Positions 20,452 to 28,186 of a stretch of 30,936 bases of DNA are shown one piece after another. Made by a program: the position numbers and the translations under genes. The stretch spans positions 1 through 30,936 of IMG/VR virus record IMGVR_UViG_3300035698_035323; one strand, 5' to 3'. This stretch comes from a virus. The first letter of the stretch is position 1; each line of letters begins with the position of its first letter. Under the pieces are notes generated by a model. That model ran no database searches, was not told where the DNA came from, and worked only from the letters and a program-made list of their open reading frames with translations.

Positions 20452-22770
20452 TCACCTTGTTTCACCCCCTCCAATCAGGCGGTAGACCAGCCCGGTCCGG
20501 CCGCTCGTCGGGACCTGAACCGCTTCCAGATCCCCGCGCTGGATGAGCGTTTCGATCAGGTCGCGGAAGTCCTTGGCTTTGATCTTCATGCGTTTGAGCA
20601 AGACCTGATGGGACAGTTCCATCCCCGGCGCATCGCGCAGCTTCTCCATCACCTTGAGGCACTCTGCGTGGAACGGGTTGTCTGCCACATGGCTGGTCGC
20701 CATGAAGAGCATCCGCCGCGTCTGGTGCAGCACGAAGCCCGAGGCCCAGCGCACGGCATCGGCGCCAATGCGTGGTGACTCGTGGTTCTCGCTGATCGCA
20801 TGCAGCAGCGCAAGTTTGCGCACCTGCTCGCTGACGCGTCCCCACACTGTCGTGCCCACCGGATCGCTTCCAGCCTCTGCCGTGGCGTACTCGCTTTCAG
20901 CTTCCTCGCGCGTCTCAACGATCAGGCGCCTGGCCTCATCCGTGTGCTTGACCACCGTCGGCACCGGGTGCCAGTTATCCAGATTGCCCCGTCCCGGCCG
21001 GTAGGCGGACCACCAGCGGGCGGTCTCAAGCACGCGCGTCGGCAGATCACAGATGCTCGGCTCCTGCCCCGTGCCGCGCTGACCTGCTTCGAGGATGATC
21101 ATGCGAGCGAAGAAACCGTTGGTGAGCATCCGCTCGCTGAGCGCTTCGTAGTAGTGGTTGGGAATGGCGGTGCCGAAGATGACCAGGTTCGGCTGGTTGA
21201 TGACGCCGGGCGATTCCTTGCCCGCCTTGCGGCGCATGGGAAAGACGCTGTTGGCCGACGAATACATGGTCAGCAGCGTGCTCATGATCGCTTCGTGCCG
21301 GGCGTCTTTGGCCTTGTTGATCGACTGGAGCATTCCGTCGATCTCGTCGGTCTGAAAGAGCATGCTCGGCGTCTGGAAGAGTGCATCCTGTATGCCCTCG
21401 CCCGAAGCGAACCGTTCACCGAGTCCATCGGCGAGGCCAACCTCGTGGACGATGCGTGTGTTGATCTTGCGTGGCCAGTCCTTGCCGGCCGAGGAGTGGG
21501 CCAGACCGAGCAGGTAGAAGTTGGTGCGGTTGTCGCCGGAGTCGCGCACCTTGCGGCCGGCGAGAAACGACAGCAACGAGATCGCGCCACAGAACGCCAT
21601 GACCGGGTTTGGGTACGGCGCGGTCGCAAGACAAAAGTCCATGACCTCGGCGACAAAGCCGGGAATGTTCAGCATCTCGGTTGGCATCGGGCCCGGATCG
21701 GCGATGTCGGTCGGACATTCGCCGGATTGGTCATTGTTCGACGAACTTGCGCCGGGTGCGGCGGACATTCCCACAAGGGCCGAGATGTCCACACCCGTGG
21801 CATGGTCGGTCAGAGAATTCAGGGGGTCGCTGCCGAAGCCAGCGGATCGCAGAGACCGTGCGGCCTGCTCGAAATCTCCGCTGCAGGTGAGCCATGTGTA
21901 GAGCGAGAACGGCGAGTATGCCTGGTTCGGTTCAAACGGCGCCGCGTTGGACGAAAAGACGTAGAAGACCCGGTCCTTGAGCGTGGCGGACATGCCCGAG
22001 CTCTTGCCGGGGCGCCGCCAATACTCGTTCTTTCCGTCCTTGGTGCGAACCCATCCGTGTTGTTCAAGCAGTGTCCGCACATCTCCGCGACGGTTGAAAT
22101 CATCGCCGGGCCTGTCGGCATTCTCTGGCGGAGGTGCGCATTGTCCGCCCGACTGTGCGCCTGTGAGGCGGACATTGGCCGACATCGTCGGACCATTGAC
22201 CACCGGCGGCACATGTTCGTTCAGCTCCCACGCCGACTGCAGGAGCGCGTCCCGCTCTGCTTCGGTCAACACCGGTGGATCGCACAGGTCACCCTGAACC
22301 ATCTCGTATCCAACCGTCGGCGCGCAAAGGAACAGGCCTCCTTCACCGCGTGTCTCGATGAAGGTGACGACCTTCTTGCCGTCGCGGCGCTGAGCCAGCT
22401 TCAGGTTGCCAGACACCGACACCTCACAGCGGTAGATCGCATGCCGGCCACCGGACTGGGTGGATGCGATTGCAAGCCGGTCACGCAGCTCCGCAGGAAT
22501 GCAATCCCACCATGCAGCGAACAGCTCGCCACCGACATCGAAGTCGATGATCTCCAAGTTGTTCGATGCCTGGCCGCAGAGAATGCAGACGGCGTCGTGG
22601 CCGTTGGCGAACCATGCCGACACTTCGGCCTCCGTAGGCCGTTGCTTTTGATACTGCTTCCACCGACCCACGGCGGGACGCTTTTCGGCCCGGCGCGCTG
22701 GCAGCACGCAGAGACCGGCGGCGAGGTAGTCCGTGGCAGCGTGATGAAGGGCGCTGTGGCAACCAATCAA
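20452..22770 (-). CDS. Prim-pol / DUF3987 primase-helicase
   Basis: The 772-aa protein combines two replication domains. Residues about 10-190 are a bifunctional primase/polymerase domain (PF09250 type): LPARRAEKRPAVGRW, the metal-binding pair D76/D78 in IIDFDVG, GGRHAIYR (H110) and RGEGGLFLCAPT (141-152). Residues about 220-310 (LLEQHGWVRTKDGKNEYWRR ... YVFSSNAAPFE) are the usual linker of phage primases. Residues about 370-690 are DUF3987-like, with a degenerate Walker A GLAHSSAGKD (422-431) and acidic LFQTDEID (471-478). It should prime, and perhaps unwind, phage DNA. The start is a TTG overlapping the helicase stop as TTGA. An origin candidate lies directly after it. Confidence 0.93.
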   Translation of the reverse strand: MIGCHSALHHAATDYLAAGLCVLPARRAEKRPAVGRWKQYQKQRPTEAEVSAWFANGHDAVCILCGQASNNLEIIDFDVGGELFAAWWDCIPAELRDRLAIASTQSGGRHAIYRCEVSVSGNLKLAQRRDGKKVVTFIETRGEGGLFLCAPTVGYEMVQGDLCDPPVLTEAERDALLQSAWELNEHVPPVVNGPTMSANVRLTGAQSGGQCAPPPENADRPGDDFNRRGDVRTLLEQHGWVRTKDGKNEYWRRPGKSSGMSATLKDRVFYVFSSNAAPFEPNQAYSPFSLYTWLTCSGDFEQAARSLRSAGFGSDPLNSLTDHATGVDISALVGMSAAPGASSSNNDQSGECPTDIADPGPMPTEMLNIPGFVAEVMDFCLATAPYPNPVMAFCGAISLLSFLAGRKVRDSGDNRTNFYLLGLAHSSAGKDWPRKINTRIVHEVGLADGLGERFASGEGIQDALFQTPSMLFQTDEIDGMLQSINKAKDARHEAIMSTLLTMYSSANSVFPMRRKAGKESPGVINQPNLVIFGTAIPNHYYEALSERMLTNGFFARMIILEAGQRGTGQEPSICDLPTRVLETARWWSAYRPGRGNLDNWHPVPTVVKHTDEARRLIVETREEAESEYATAEAGSDPVGTTVWGRVSEQVRKLALLHAISENHESPRIGADAVRWASGFVLHQTRRMLFMATSHVADNPFHAECLKVMEKLRDAPGMELSHQVLLKRMKIKAKDFRDLIETLIQRGDLEAVQVPTSGRTGLVYRLIGGGETR

Positions 22771-24455
22771 AACGGCACCTCATCATCGGCGAAGACGTAC
22801 TCGGGTAAGTCATCACCGTCCCGTTCATCAGAGCCATCCAGCCGCGGCGGGATCGACTCGAGTTCATAGTTCACGATGCGGTCGTACTGTTCACCGGCGC
22901 TGCGGCGCACCGTGATCGATGATGTCTCGCAGATGCTGCCACGCTCGCAGATGTCCACAGCCTCGTCGGTGTTCTCCGGCACCGGCTCGCGGCTCCTCTT
23001 CCGCCACCACTGTTCGGCCTTGGTTCGCGCGTATCCGGTGTGCTCGAAGCAGATCCATTCCGATACGTGCTCGCTCAGTCCGATGCGGTATTCGACGCGC
23101 ATGGAGCGGGGATGAGCCGGGTCCGCGCCGCGCTTGGTGTGGACGCTGTAGTAGACATCGCTGACGCGATGGATCGTGTCTTCGGTTTGCCCGGTGAGCA
23201 CGCCTGCGGTGCTCGCGCGGTCATCATGTTGCTCGCGCTGCGGCGGTGGGAACTCGTAGCCACACTCTGGACACCTGGCGTAGGCCGCATGAATGATCGC
23301 TTGGCATTCCGGGCATTCCTTGGCCGGTGCATCACCGTCGCCCTGTCCCGGTTCCTCGACGCGAAGGTCATCGACCGGACCGTGCCGGACGACATTGCCG
23401 CCGAAGTCGAGCACAAGGCAGTCGGCCTTGCCCGGATGCAACCGAAACCCACGACCAACCATCTGGTAATAGAGGCCGGGTGAAAGCGTGGGCCGGAGCA
23501 TCGCCACACAGTCGATATTTGGCGCATCGAACCCGGTCGTGAGCACATTGACGTTGCAGAGGTAATTCAGGCCGCCGCGCTTGAAGCGAGCGAGCAGGTC
23601 GTCGCGTTCAGCAACGGGTGTCTCGCCACAGACGAATCCACAATCGCACCCATGTCGATCCTCGAGTACCCGAACGATGTGCCGACCGTGAGTGACTCCG
23701 GAGGCGAAGATCAGCACCGCGGTGCGATCGCGCGTCTGTTCGACAATCTCGGCGCATGCGGCATCGACCAGCGCGTCTTCGTCCATCAGGTCTTCGACTT
23801 CACCTGCGATGTACTCACCACCCCGAACATGCAAGTTCGTGGTGTCCGCTCTGCTCTGCCCCGCCTTGGTGCGCAGCGGAGAGAGAAAGCCCTGCACGAT
23901 GAGTTCCTTGACCCCGATCTCGTAACAGACCCGATTGAGGAAGTGATCCTCGCGGCAGATGATGCCGGTTGCCATCCGGAATGGCGTCGCGGTCAGGCCA
24001 ATGACGCGAACGCGCGGATTCACCACGGCCGCGTCAGCCAGGAACTTCCGGTACATCCCATCGCCTTCCGGCGGAATGAGGTGTGCCTCGTCAACGATGA
24101 TGAGATCGAACGGCTCGAAGTCGCAGGCGCGGCGATACACCGACTGGATGCCGGCGACGATCACCTGGGGGTCGGTGTCGCGGCGCTTCAATCCCGCCGA
24201 GTAGACGCCGACATCAAGATCGGGCGCGATCGCCTGGAGCTTGTCCACTGCCTGTTCGAGCAACTCCTTGACGTGTGCCAGGATGAGGACGCGCCCATTC
24301 CACACATTGACTGCATCTCGGCAGATCGTGGCCATGACCGGTGTCTTACCACCAGCGGTAGGGATGACGATGCACGGGTTGTCATCGTGATCCCGGAGAT
24401 GCTGGTAGACCGATTCCACCGCTTCGGACTGGTACGGACGGAGTTGCATCGCCAT
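22767..24455 (-). CDS. Superfamily 2 DEAH-box helicase with zinc ribbon
   Basis: A 562-aa SF2 helicase. Walker A is IPTAGGKT (31-38), motif II is DEAH (122-125), motif III TATP (155-158), and motif VI QMVGRGFR (331-338). Residues 381-398 form a Cys4 zinc ribbon (CPEC ... CPEC). The last 130 residues (EYRIGLSEHVSEWICFEHTG ... WWRKRSREPVPENTDEA) are a C-terminal domain often attached to phage replication helicases of this type. It probably opens DNA for replication or recombination beside the primase and RusA. The ATG overlaps the RusA stop as TGATG. Confidence 0.93.
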   Translation of the reverse strand: MAMQLRPYQSEAVESVYQHLRDHDDNPCIVIPTAGGKTPVMATICRDAVNVWNGRVLILAHVKELLEQAVDKLQAIAPDLDVGVYSAGLKRRDTDPQVIVAGIQSVYRRACDFEPFDLIIVDEAHLIPPEGDGMYRKFLADAAVVNPRVRVIGLTATPFRMATGIICREDHFLNRVCYEIGVKELIVQGFLSPLRTKAGQSRADTTNLHVRGGEYIAGEVEDLMDEDALVDAACAEIVEQTRDRTAVLIFASGVTHGRHIVRVLEDRHGCDCGFVCGETPVAERDDLLARFKRGGLNYLCNVNVLTTGFDAPNIDCVAMLRPTLSPGLYYQMVGRGFRLHPGKADCLVLDFGGNVVRHGPVDDLRVEEPGQGDGDAPAKECPECQAIIHAAYARCPECGYEFPPPQREQHDDRASTAGVLTGQTEDTIHRVSDVYYSVHTKRGADPAHPRSMRVEYRIGLSEHVSEWICFEHTGYARTKAEQWWRKRSREPVPENTDEAVDICERGSICETSSITVRRSAGEQYDRIVNYELESIPPRLDGSDERDGDDLPEYVFADDEVPF

Positions 24456-25054
24456 CAGGAGGGCAACTCCACGATCTCCACGATGGCCCTTCCTCCCTTG
24501 ATGACCTCGCCGCGCTCAATCTCGAGCCGATCGATCTGGCCGTCATCGTGGTAGATGCGCGCGTGCTCCAACGAATCGAGCAACGCCTTCATGCGGTTGT
24601 CGATGTCGATCGCGCGGCGCGTGGGAGGCTGGAGGACAACCCGTACATGCAGCCGACCATCCGGCGGACTGGAGCTTTGATCACGAAGGAGGGCGCACAC
24701 ATTCTTGCGATACGCTCTGCCTTCGCGGCTGATCACAACCCGGCACCCGCGACCGGCCCGGAAACCGTGCCCGCTTCCTCTTAGCGGAATCGACCGCCAG
24801 TAATGATTGACACTCGGTGGCCAGGGGAGGTGAAGGATGAGCGCGGCACAGGCCCCCGGGGCATCGGCGCAGTTGCCGGTGTTGATCCGCTCGGGGTCGC
24901 GGGGACGGTTCATTGACATTGGCCCGGTTGGGGATTCAGCCGGAGGCCTGTGCGCGCGAGGCGCGTGTTCGTCACCGCTCGGACGCGCCGACTGCCGCAC
25001 GCGTGCCGCATCTCTTCCTTCTCGGCTCGGGGCCGAAGACTCAGAATCGCTCAT
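24455..25054 (-). CDS. rusA: RusA-like Holliday junction resolvase
   Basis: The 199-aa protein has a disordered N-terminal extension of about 70 residues, followed by a RusA domain: LPWPPSVNHYWR (76-87), VVISREGRAYRKNV, then D150, D152 and K156 in the AIDIDNRMKALLDSL segment and D170/D171 in YHDDGQI. RusA cuts four-way junctions that form in phage replication and recombination. The usual family length is about 120 aa, so the extension is unusual. An internal start at M46 or M48 is possible, but ATG 25054 has GGAGA in front and lies 3 bp after the previous stop. Confidence 0.93.
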   Translation of the reverse strand: MSDSESSAPSREGRDAARVRQSARPSGDEHAPRAHRPPAESPTGPMSMNRPRDPERINTGNCADAPGACAALILHLPWPPSVNHYWRSIPLRGSGHGFRAGRGCRVVISREGRAYRKNVCALLRDQSSSPPDGRLHVRVVLQPPTRRAIDIDNRMKALLDSLEHARIYHDDGQIDRLEIERGEVIKGGRAIVEIVELPS

Positions 25055-25057
25055 GCG

Positions 25058-25510
25058 TCACCGTCTCCACGGTGGGGTGCTGTTCTGTGCCTGCTGAGGT
25101 TGGCCTTGTGATGCTTCCTTTGTCGCGTATCCCTTGATCTCGTTGACCAGATCGCCCGTGTCCTCGCGCTTCTTCACTTTGACCGTGATCTGGACCGGGA
25201 GATTGTGCAGTTCCACGCTGTCGTTCGGTGCCATCACACCCACCGCGTGGCAGATCGCCGACAACTCGGAGCGGGCAATCTGCACCGCCGTCTGATTCGG
25301 GTTCTGCAGATTCAGCCGAGCCCAGAGGATGCGATTCTTGTACTCGCCATCGAGGATTGTGAATGCCAGTTGCAGGTAGCTGCCGTTGCCGCTCTTGGTC
25401 GGCTTGGTCTCCGACTCGGTGATCGCGGCGATGTACTTGCCCGCGGGGATCGCGTCGAAAGTGGTCGAGGGGTCTACAGTCCGTGCGTCAAAACCATTCA
25501 GATCAGCCAT
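25058..25510 (-). CDS. DUF669-family ssDNA-binding-like protein
   Basis: The 150-aa protein starts at ATG 25510, behind AGGAG; an in-frame ATG at 25528 would place the ribosome site inside the coding part. It has the DUF669 pattern: ADLNGFDARTVDPSTTFDAI, PAGKYIAAITESETKPTKSG, YLQLAFTILDGEYKNRILWA, LNLQNPNQTAVQIARSEL and a PVQITVKVKKRED strand, with a Gln/Pro-rich tail ending PPWRR. These are treated as phage ssDNA-binding/OB-fold proteins, and the acidic or disordered tail recruits partners in SSB. It follows a Sak4-like gene, forming the usual recombination pair. Confidence 0.9.
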   Translation of the reverse strand: MADLNGFDARTVDPSTTFDAIPAGKYIAAITESETKPTKSGNGSYLQLAFTILDGEYKNRILWARLNLQNPNQTAVQIARSELSAICHAVGVMAPNDSVELHNLPVQITVKVKKREDTGDLVNEIKGYATKEASQGQPQQAQNSTPPWRR

Positions 25511-26324
25511 CCGTGGAGTCTCCTTCATTCGTGGTGCTGGGTGTGGGGGAGGTCGGCCGTGTCGAGGGCGTGTCAGTCATTGCGGCCATGAGCGAAGGCC
25601 ATGTGAGAGGCAGCTCGGCCGGAAGGCCGTAGCGGTTCTTCGCGGTGCATGAAGGACATCCGACGCAACGCAGAATGCGCTCGCCGCCATCCTGACCGAG
25701 CGCGACGGCGATGGAACGCGTGCGGTTGAAACCCGCGTCTTCGCTCTCGGTGCGGAACTTCCGCGTGGCAAACAGGACGGCATCGCACCATTCAGTGATC
25801 AGTGCCGAGGCGTGTTTGTGCAGACGCGGCGAGTACCGGTCATACGCGACCGACTCCGGGTCATCGAACTTCTCAACCTTGGCATGCGCCAGGAGCACGA
25901 CAGCCATGCCCCGGTCGTTGCGCAGCGCATCGAGTCCATCGAGGACTTCACGCCACTGGGTCAGGGCGTGCGTGTAGCCCTTGGCATATCCGCCGTCCGC
26001 CTTCTCGATCGATTTCACGCCGTACTCGCGGCACACGTCATCCCAGGCGAGTCGCTCGAGCCAGTCGAGAGAGTCGATGACCACCGTCTGGAACTCGTGT
26101 TCCTCCGAATAAAGCGCCGTCAACGTCTTGATGACATCGCTGAAACTCGTCGCCAGTGGGAACGACGCGCAGTCGATCTGGTCCAGGCCATCTTCGGTCT
26201 GAACGAAGATCGGGTTCGGTGCCTGGGATGCGATCGTGGACTTGCCGATCCCCTCGGTTCCGTAGATCAGCAGTCTCGGTGGTGTGTGGCGACGGCCACT
26301 GCGAATTTGTTTCAGTAATGACAT
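25503..26324 (-). CDS. Sak4-like RecA-fold ATPase (phage recombinase)
   Basis: The 273-aa protein belongs to the AAA_24/Sak4 group of RecA-like phage recombination proteins. Walker A is GTEGIGKST (22-30), Walker B is TVVIDSLDWLE (80-90), and GMAVVLLAHAKVEKF near 145 is a sensor-like strand. A CPSC/TAKNRYGLP segment near 225 is typical for the group. In related phages it anneals or exchanges single strands with the help of the DUF669 protein and a 5'-3' exonuclease, both of which are encoded next to it here. The C-terminal 25 residues are Thr/Ser/Pro-rich and disordered. Confidence 0.92.
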   Translation of the reverse strand: MSLLKQIRSGRRHTPPRLLIYGTEGIGKSTIASQAPNPIFVQTEDGLDQIDCASFPLATSFSDVIKTLTALYSEEHEFQTVVIDSLDWLERLAWDDVCREYGVKSIEKADGGYAKGYTHALTQWREVLDGLDALRNDRGMAVVLLAHAKVEKFDDPESVAYDRYSPRLHKHASALITEWCDAVLFATRKFRTESEDAGFNRTRSIAVALGQDGGERILRCVGCPSCTAKNRYGLPAELPLTWPSLMAAMTDTPSTRPTSPTPSTTNEGDSTDG

Positions 26325-26379
26325 CGTTGTTCCTTTGTGATCGGGAAGTTCATGTGTATTTCGCAGGACCGATGTCCAA

Positions 26380-26443
26380 TGGCAGGTGTGGGAGTCGAAC
26401 CCACCAGCCGAGGCTTATGAGGCCCCAGTCGCCCGGCCCTGCC
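26380..26443 (-). tRNA. tRNA-like gene, anticodon CAT, with shortened D-arm
   Basis: On the minus strand a near-complete cloverleaf can be folded. Acceptor GGCAGGG (26443-26437) pairs with ACCTGCC (26387-26381), 6 of 7 pairs. Anticodon arm is GGGGC CTCATAA GCCTC with anticodon CAT (Met or lysidine-modified Ile). The variable loop has 5 bases, and the T-arm is GTGGG TTCGACT CCCAC, a perfect match to the consensus. Only 10 bases (CCGGGCGACT) lie between acceptor and anticodon stems, where about 19 are usual. There is no room for a normal D-arm. The 3' CCA is not encoded. It lies between exonuclease and Sak4 genes, in operon sense. Functional status is uncertain. Confidence 0.6.
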
Positions 26444-26506
26444 GAAGTGCGCCCGACGGGGTGGTCGTCGCGTGGACTCACCACAAGCCGTTCGGGCGCT
26501 GAATGT

Positions 26507-27316
26507 TCAGGCCACATCAAGGACGCGAACCTCCTCGTATCCGGTGGGCCAATGATCGCGCTGGTGGCACTCCAGCCATCGACGAATCGCAGCGGCGTTC
26601 TCGCGCTCGGCGATGGCCAACGTGTCGTCGCTGATGCGCCACACGCCGCAACGGAATGGTTCACGCTTCTCGACAGCAACAAGGTGGACGGGGACTGGCT
26701 GGTCACCGCAAGACTGCGCCAGGACGGCCCGGTAGAACGCCAGTTGCCGGTGATAGCCGTACCGGCGAGCGTCCGACTCGAACCAAGTCAGGTCGTCACA
26801 GGTCTTGAAGTCCACAATCCCACGGTGCGGATGCACCCAATCGATTCGAATCTGACATGGCGTCCCGCAATAGTTGTCGCGCACAACACCTTCAGCCCGG
26901 CCATGCAGCAGAAGGTCAGCGGCCTCAGTGTTTACGGCCACGCCCGATGCAATCTGCTCGATGAGCTGCACCTGATCGTGCGAAAGCACCGGCTTGCCCT
27001 GGGCCTTGGCCCACTCGACAAACGCCTTAGTGTTTGTCCCGAAGGGCTTGTTGGTCTTGGCGTTGATCGGCCCGCCCATCGCGAAGGCCGCTTCGTACAC
27101 ATCACGGCCTTCGAGGATGCGAACATGAGCCGCCCGGCCGACGAGATATGCCGGTGATTCCCTGTCCGCGATGAGACCGAGTGACTTCTTGCGGTGAAGC
27201 CAGGGGCATTTGATGAAGTCCAGGAGTTGATGGCTCGATAGGAATCGACTCGCTTTGGCGTGGTACTCCTCAGCGGGTTCAACTTCGAGGATGTTCAGGT
27301 CGATCGCCAGGTCCAT
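26507..27316 (-). CDS. PD-(D/E)XK exonuclease (RecE/DUF3799-like)
   Basis: The 269-aa protein has the phage exonuclease fold. An early helix-turn (FLSSHQLLDFIKCPWLHRKK) precedes GRAAHVRILEG with candidate H64. The metal site follows as IRIDWV (D159), GIVDFKTC (D169 and K171) and YHRQLAFYRAV (Q191). In RecE-type systems this enzyme digests one strand from a double-strand end so that the annealase (here the Sak4-like ATPase) can act. It starts a gene set running down to the primase, with conserved element copy B 49 bp upstream. ATG 27316 is chosen because it precedes the intact domain. Confidence 0.9.
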   Translation of the reverse strand: MDLAIDLNILEVEPAEEYHAKASRFLSSHQLLDFIKCPWLHRKKSLGLIADRESPAYLVGRAAHVRILEGRDVYEAAFAMGGPINAKTNKPFGTNTKAFVEWAKAQGKPVLSHDQVQLIEQIASGVAVNTEAADLLLHGRAEGVVRDNYCGTPCQIRIDWVHPHRGIVDFKTCDDLTWFESDARRYGYHRQLAFYRAVLAQSCGDQPVPVHLVAVEKREPFRCGVWRISDDTLAIAERENAAAIRRWLECHQRDHWPTGYEEVRVLDVA

Positions 27317-27357
27317 TGCGTTGTCTCGCTTTCAAGTCACCGAAGCAGCCTGCCCAG

Positions 27358-27399
27358 GCCGTCTCTGGTTACTTACCCGGCGCTGGGACAGACTGTCGG
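27358..27399 (-). promoter_or_regulatory. Conserved intergenic element, copy B (putative phage promoter or operator)
   Basis: CTGGTTACTTACCCGGC (27365-27381, plus strand) is identical to 13878-13894, with TGTCGG (27394-27399) at the same 12-base distance as in copy A. The palindrome GACAG-A-CTGTC (27387-27397) overlaps it. CCGTCTCTG (27359-27367) matches copy A as well but directly joins the 17-mer. On the minus strand it lies 9 bp after the sigma-like gene and 42 bp before the exonuclease start. It may be a promoter served by the phage sigma factor, or a repressor/activator site. Confidence 0.5.
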
Positions 27400-27407
27400 A
27401 GAGAGGA

Positions 27408-28004
27408 TCACGCCAGGTAGCCGTTGAGCCCCTTGTCCTCGAACACCGCGCGGATCTTTGCGAGGTAGTTGTCATAGAACGTGGCGCGCGGCACTTCGAG
27501 TTTGCGGGCGACTTCCGCGATGGGCATGACAGCCAACAACTCGGCAGCCTCACTCAACTCCGGCGGCAACTCGGCCAGCACCGTGTTGATGTCGCGATGC
27601 AGATCGGCACGCTCCTCGGCCGGTCGCAGGTGTTTGCCGGTGCGCAGATCGTGATCATCTTGGCTGATCGTGGCGACGCGCTGCGCGGGCGTCTCTTGAT
27701 CGCCAGTGTTGATCTCTTCGTTGAGCGAGCAGTCCTCACGGCGACAGTCACGCATCTTTGCCAGGCGATCGCGAAGCAGCTTGCTGATCTTCCGCTCAAC
27801 CAGGCGGGCGACGAACGTGTTGTGGGTCGCTTTGCTTGGATCGAACTTCGGCAGACGCTCGAGCAGGTCCGTGATCAGATCCTGTTCGATGTCGGCGACA
27901 TCGTCATTCGTGTAGCCGGCTTTGCCGACCAACTGCCGAGCTTTGTGGTGAACGACTTCAAATGCGTACTCGGTAAGTTCTTCGTGCTTTCGATTGGTGT
28001 CCAT
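27408..28004 (-). CDS. Sigma-70-family-like factor
   Basis: ATG 28004 is preceded by AGGAGGTCCAA, an excellent ribosome site, giving 198 aa. Residues about 12-85 resemble sigma region 2: FEVVHHKARQLVGKAGYTND, DVADIEQDLITDLLERLPKF, then a TFVARLVERKISKLLRDR helix. Residues about 136-190 resemble region 4 (LHRDINTVLAELPPELSEAA, PIAEVARKLEVPRATFYDNY), a helix-turn-helix that would contact a -35 element. Size and lack of region 3 fit ECF-like factors. A phage-encoded sigma at the head of the recombination operon could switch host polymerase to phage promoters. Candidates for its targets are the two conserved elements in this window. Confidence 0.85.
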   Translation of the reverse strand: MDTNRKHEELTEYAFEVVHHKARQLVGKAGYTNDDVADIEQDLITDLLERLPKFDPSKATHNTFVARLVERKISKLLRDRLAKMRDCRREDCSLNEEINTGDQETPAQRVATISQDDHDLRTGKHLRPAEERADLHRDINTVLAELPPELSEAAELLAVMPIAEVARKLEVPRATFYDNYLAKIRAVFEDKGLNGYLA

Positions 28005-28067
28005 TTGGACCTCCTGTTGGCCGGGAGGCGTCGTGTGGGAACCAGTCGATGCAGCGATCGCGCACGC

Positions 28068-28119
28068 AGTGGAGGCGTTGCAGGATTGCCGCATCTGCGG
28101 CACCCACAACGCCTCCACT
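28068..28119. promoter_or_regulatory. Nested hairpin upstream of the sigma-like gene
   Basis: AGTGGAGGCGTTG (28068-28080) and CAACGCCTCCACT (28107-28119) form a perfect 13-bp inverted repeat. Inside is a second perfect hairpin, TGCCGC ATCT GCGGCA (28087-28102). The structure lies 64-115 bp upstream of the sigma-like ATG, in the untranslated leader or promoter. No T-run follows on either strand, so it is not a plain terminator. It could be an attenuator or RNA element, an operator, or a transcript-stabilising hairpin. Confidence 0.6.
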
Positions 28120-28186
28120 TCGTGGCCGGTTTGTTGTCAGGTAATCAGTTTGTTTGAGTCACATGCGGGGAGCCCAGCCCCAGTGC

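Noticed and set aside
20370-20466. CRISPR array
   Set aside because: The repeated units are only 6-10 bp at about 10-bp spacing, without 28-36 bp repeats or unique spacers, and no cas gene is present.
22138-22200. Possible repeat cluster of GGCGGACATTGG-like sequence
   Set aside because: It lies in the linker coding region of the primase and the similarity is short and explained by codon use.
20782-22869. 695-aa plus-strand frame opposite the primase gene
   Set aside because: The primase frame has prim-pol and DUF3987 motifs; the opposite frame has none.
26380-26470. tmRNA or a full-length normal tRNA
   Set aside because: No tag peptide region or tmRNA 5' half is present, and extending the 5' end to normal tRNA length gives no acceptor pairing.
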